Shown: one piece after another, positions 5,657 to 6,563 of the stretch
Position numbering within the stretch: position 1 is the first letter of the stretch
Layout: each line of letters begins with the position of its first letter
NCBI GenBank assembly: GCA_005882235.1
Contig: VBCT01000073.1
Span: forward strand, 1 to 6,563
Reading direction: 5' to 3'
Length of the DNA: 6,563 nt
Origin: Betaproteobacteria bacterium
Lineage (GTDB): Bacteria > Pseudomonadota > Gammaproteobacteria > Burkholderiales > SG8-39
Position numbers and translations under genes: made by a program
The notes under the pieces: model-generated
What the model saw: the letters and a program-made list of their open reading frames with translations, nothing else
Told to the model about the DNA's origin: nothing
Database searches by the model: none

Positions 5657-6115
5657 GTGGTCGTGAGCCCGCTTGAGTCCTTGCTTGAGCGCACCGTAGT
5701 CGGGCTGGGGTACGGGCTTGCCGACTTCGAATATATCAACAACGGTAGGATGTTACGCGTGTTTATTGAGAAGATACATGAACTTGAACCGCAGCGGGCG
5801 GGGATCACCCTTGCCGACTGCGAATCCGTGAGCCGGCAGCTGCAGCGGGTGTTCGAAGTCGAGGGGATCGAGTACCACCGGCTGGAGGTTTCCTCCCCGG
5901 GCCTGGACCGCAGGCTGAAAAAAGCGGCGGATTTCGCCCGCTTTGCCGGTCATGAGGCCCAGGTGCGCCTGCGCCGTCCGGTCAACGGCCGCAGGAATTT
6001 CGTCGGCACGGTGCGCGCCGTGGAAGGCGACCGGGTCGAATTCGACTACGACAGCGGCCGGCTCGCGTTCGACCTCGCCGACCTCGACCGCGCGCGCCTG
6101 GTGCCCAAGCCGTGA
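5657..6115 (+). CDS. rimP: ribosome maturation factor RimP
   Basis: A cytoplasmic assembly factor that binds the 30S subunit and is needed for its late maturation. From the chosen start the protein is 152 residues, the family's usual size. The N-terminal alpha/beta domain (about 4-85) includes LERTVVGLGYGLADFEY, LRVFIEKI, the helix LADCESVSRQLQRVFEVEG and the hallmark EVSSPGLDR (SSPGLDR at 79-85). The C-terminal SH3-like barrel follows, with VRLRRPVNGRRNFVGTV and DLADLDRARLVP. The start is GTG 5657 by Shine-Dalgarno spacing; TTG 5651 (154 residues) and GTG 5663 (150 residues) are alternatives, and all keep the conserved region. It has its own promoter and a leader hairpin, and is followed within 14 bp by nusA, the standard rimP-nusA-infB arrangement. 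Confidence 0.96.
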   Translation: MVVSPLESLLERTVVGLGYGLADFEYINNGRMLRVFIEKIHELEPQRAGITLADCESVSRQLQRVFEVEGIEYHRLEVSSPGLDRRLKKAADFARFAGHEAQVRLRRPVNGRRNFVGTVRAVEGDRVEFDYDSGRLAFDLADLDRARLVPKP

Positions 6116-6120
6116 TGCCC

Positions 6121-6125
6121 GAGGG
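6121..6125 (+). promoter_or_regulatory. Shine-Dalgarno of nusA
   Basis: GAGGG lies four bases before the ATG at 6130, a slightly short but workable spacing. It lies downstream of the ATG at 6115, so it supports 6130 as the nusA start rather than the TGATG-overlapping ATG at 6115. Confidence 0.5.
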
Positions 6126-6129
6126 ATAT

Positions 6130-6563
6130 ATGAGCCGCGAACTGCTGCTGCAGGCGGACGCGCTCGCACGGGAGAAGAACGTCCACAAGGACGTGGTGTT
6201 CGGCGCGCTGGAGATGGCGATCGCTTCCGCGACGAAGAAGCGCTTCAACGAGGACGTGGACGTGCGCGTCGCGATCGACCGCAATACCGGGGACTTCGAG
6301 TCCTTCCGCCGTTGGCAGGTGGTGTCCGATGAAGCGGTGGAGAATGCGCCGCAGCAGATCGCGTTCTCGGAGGCGCAGAAGCAATACCCCGACATCCAGC
6401 TCGGAGACTATATCGAGGAGGCCCTCGAGCCGATCGATTTCGGCCGCATCGGGGCACAGACCGCGAAACAGGTCATCCTCCAGAGGATCCGCGACGCCGA
6501 ACGCGAGCAGCTGTTGAACGATTTTCTCGGCCGCGGCGAGAAGCTCATCAACGGCGCGATCAA
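6130..6563 (+). CDS. nusA: transcription termination/antitermination factor NusA, 3'-truncated by the window edge
   Basis: The N-terminal 144 residues of NusA, which binds RNA polymerase, enhances hairpin pausing and intrinsic termination, and takes part in rRNA antitermination. The start MSRELLLQADALAREKNV closely matches the family's usual beginning. Further NusA N-terminal-domain blocks are visible: KDVVFGALEMAIASATKK (residues 21-38), RRWQVV, a LGDYIEE segment, FGRIGAQTAKQVILQRIRDAER and the beginning of the linker to the S1 domain. S1 and KH domains would lie beyond the edge. The ATG at 6130 is chosen on homology and Shine-Dalgarno position. The in-frame ATG at 6115, overlapping the rimP TGA, would add only MPEGY. 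The frame is open to the last base. NusA is a plausible regulator of the terminator hairpin ahead of its own operon. Confidence 0.98.
   Translation, partial: MSRELLLQADALAREKNVHKDVVFGALEMAIASATKKRFNEDVDVRVAIDRNTGDFESFRRWQVVSDEAVENAPQQIAFSEAQKQYPDIQLGDYIEEALEPIDFGRIGAQTAKQVILQRIRDAEREQLLNDFLGRGEKLINGAI

Noticed and set aside
1..6563. A novel defence, mobile or biosynthetic system
   Set aside because: Every gene belongs to a known housekeeping family, and there are no insertion-sequence ends, attachment sites, CRISPR-like repeats or unassigned gene-sized gaps.

Overview
The window is a dense, all-plus-strand stretch of housekeeping genes from a GC-rich proteobacterium, most likely a betaproteobacterium. 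Three things point there: the order scpA-scpB-rluB-rimP-nusA, a long (400-residue) TrpRS with a large insertion before KMSKS, and the PHP/M50/trpS genes just upstream. I inferred this from protein families and gene order, without a database search. Coding density is very high. The only gaps over 50 bp are 1409-1468 and 5582-5656, and no stretch over 300 bp lacks a gene.

Layout: (1) The 3' part of an alpha/beta hydrolase (to 571) runs off the left edge, with its nucleophile elbow exactly at the edge. (2) A PHP-domain metal-dependent nuclease/phosphatase (581-1408, TTG start) resembles the YciV/RNase AM family. (3) After a 60-bp gap with a plausible extended -10 promoter comes a chain of overlapping genes: site-2-protease-like M50 membrane protein (1469-2143), trpS (2143-3345), scpA (3342-4196), scpB (4180-4818) and rluB (about 4643-5581). 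Junctions of the TAATG and GTGA type suggest translational coupling. (4) A 75-bp gap holds a good sigma70-like promoter, a Rho-independent terminator hairpin and an alternative hairpin overlapping it, just before rimP (5657-6115). (5) nusA (6130 onward) runs off the right edge.

The genes share core information processing: tRNA charging (TrpRS), chromosome condensation (ScpAB with SMC), rRNA modification and assembly (RluB, RimP, possibly the PHP nuclease) and transcription elongation/termination (NusA). I see no mobile element, CRISPR array, tRNA or rRNA gene, defence locus or wholly new system. The points worth a second look are local: a four-cysteine motif in TrpRS resembling the iron-sulfur motif of Thermotoga TrpRS; an apparently unavoidable dual-coding overlap of at least 116 bp between scpB and rluB that contains an 18-bp repeat read in both frames; a near-perfect 24-bp tandem duplication in the scpA 5' end; and a possible terminator/antiterminator switch before rimP-nusA.
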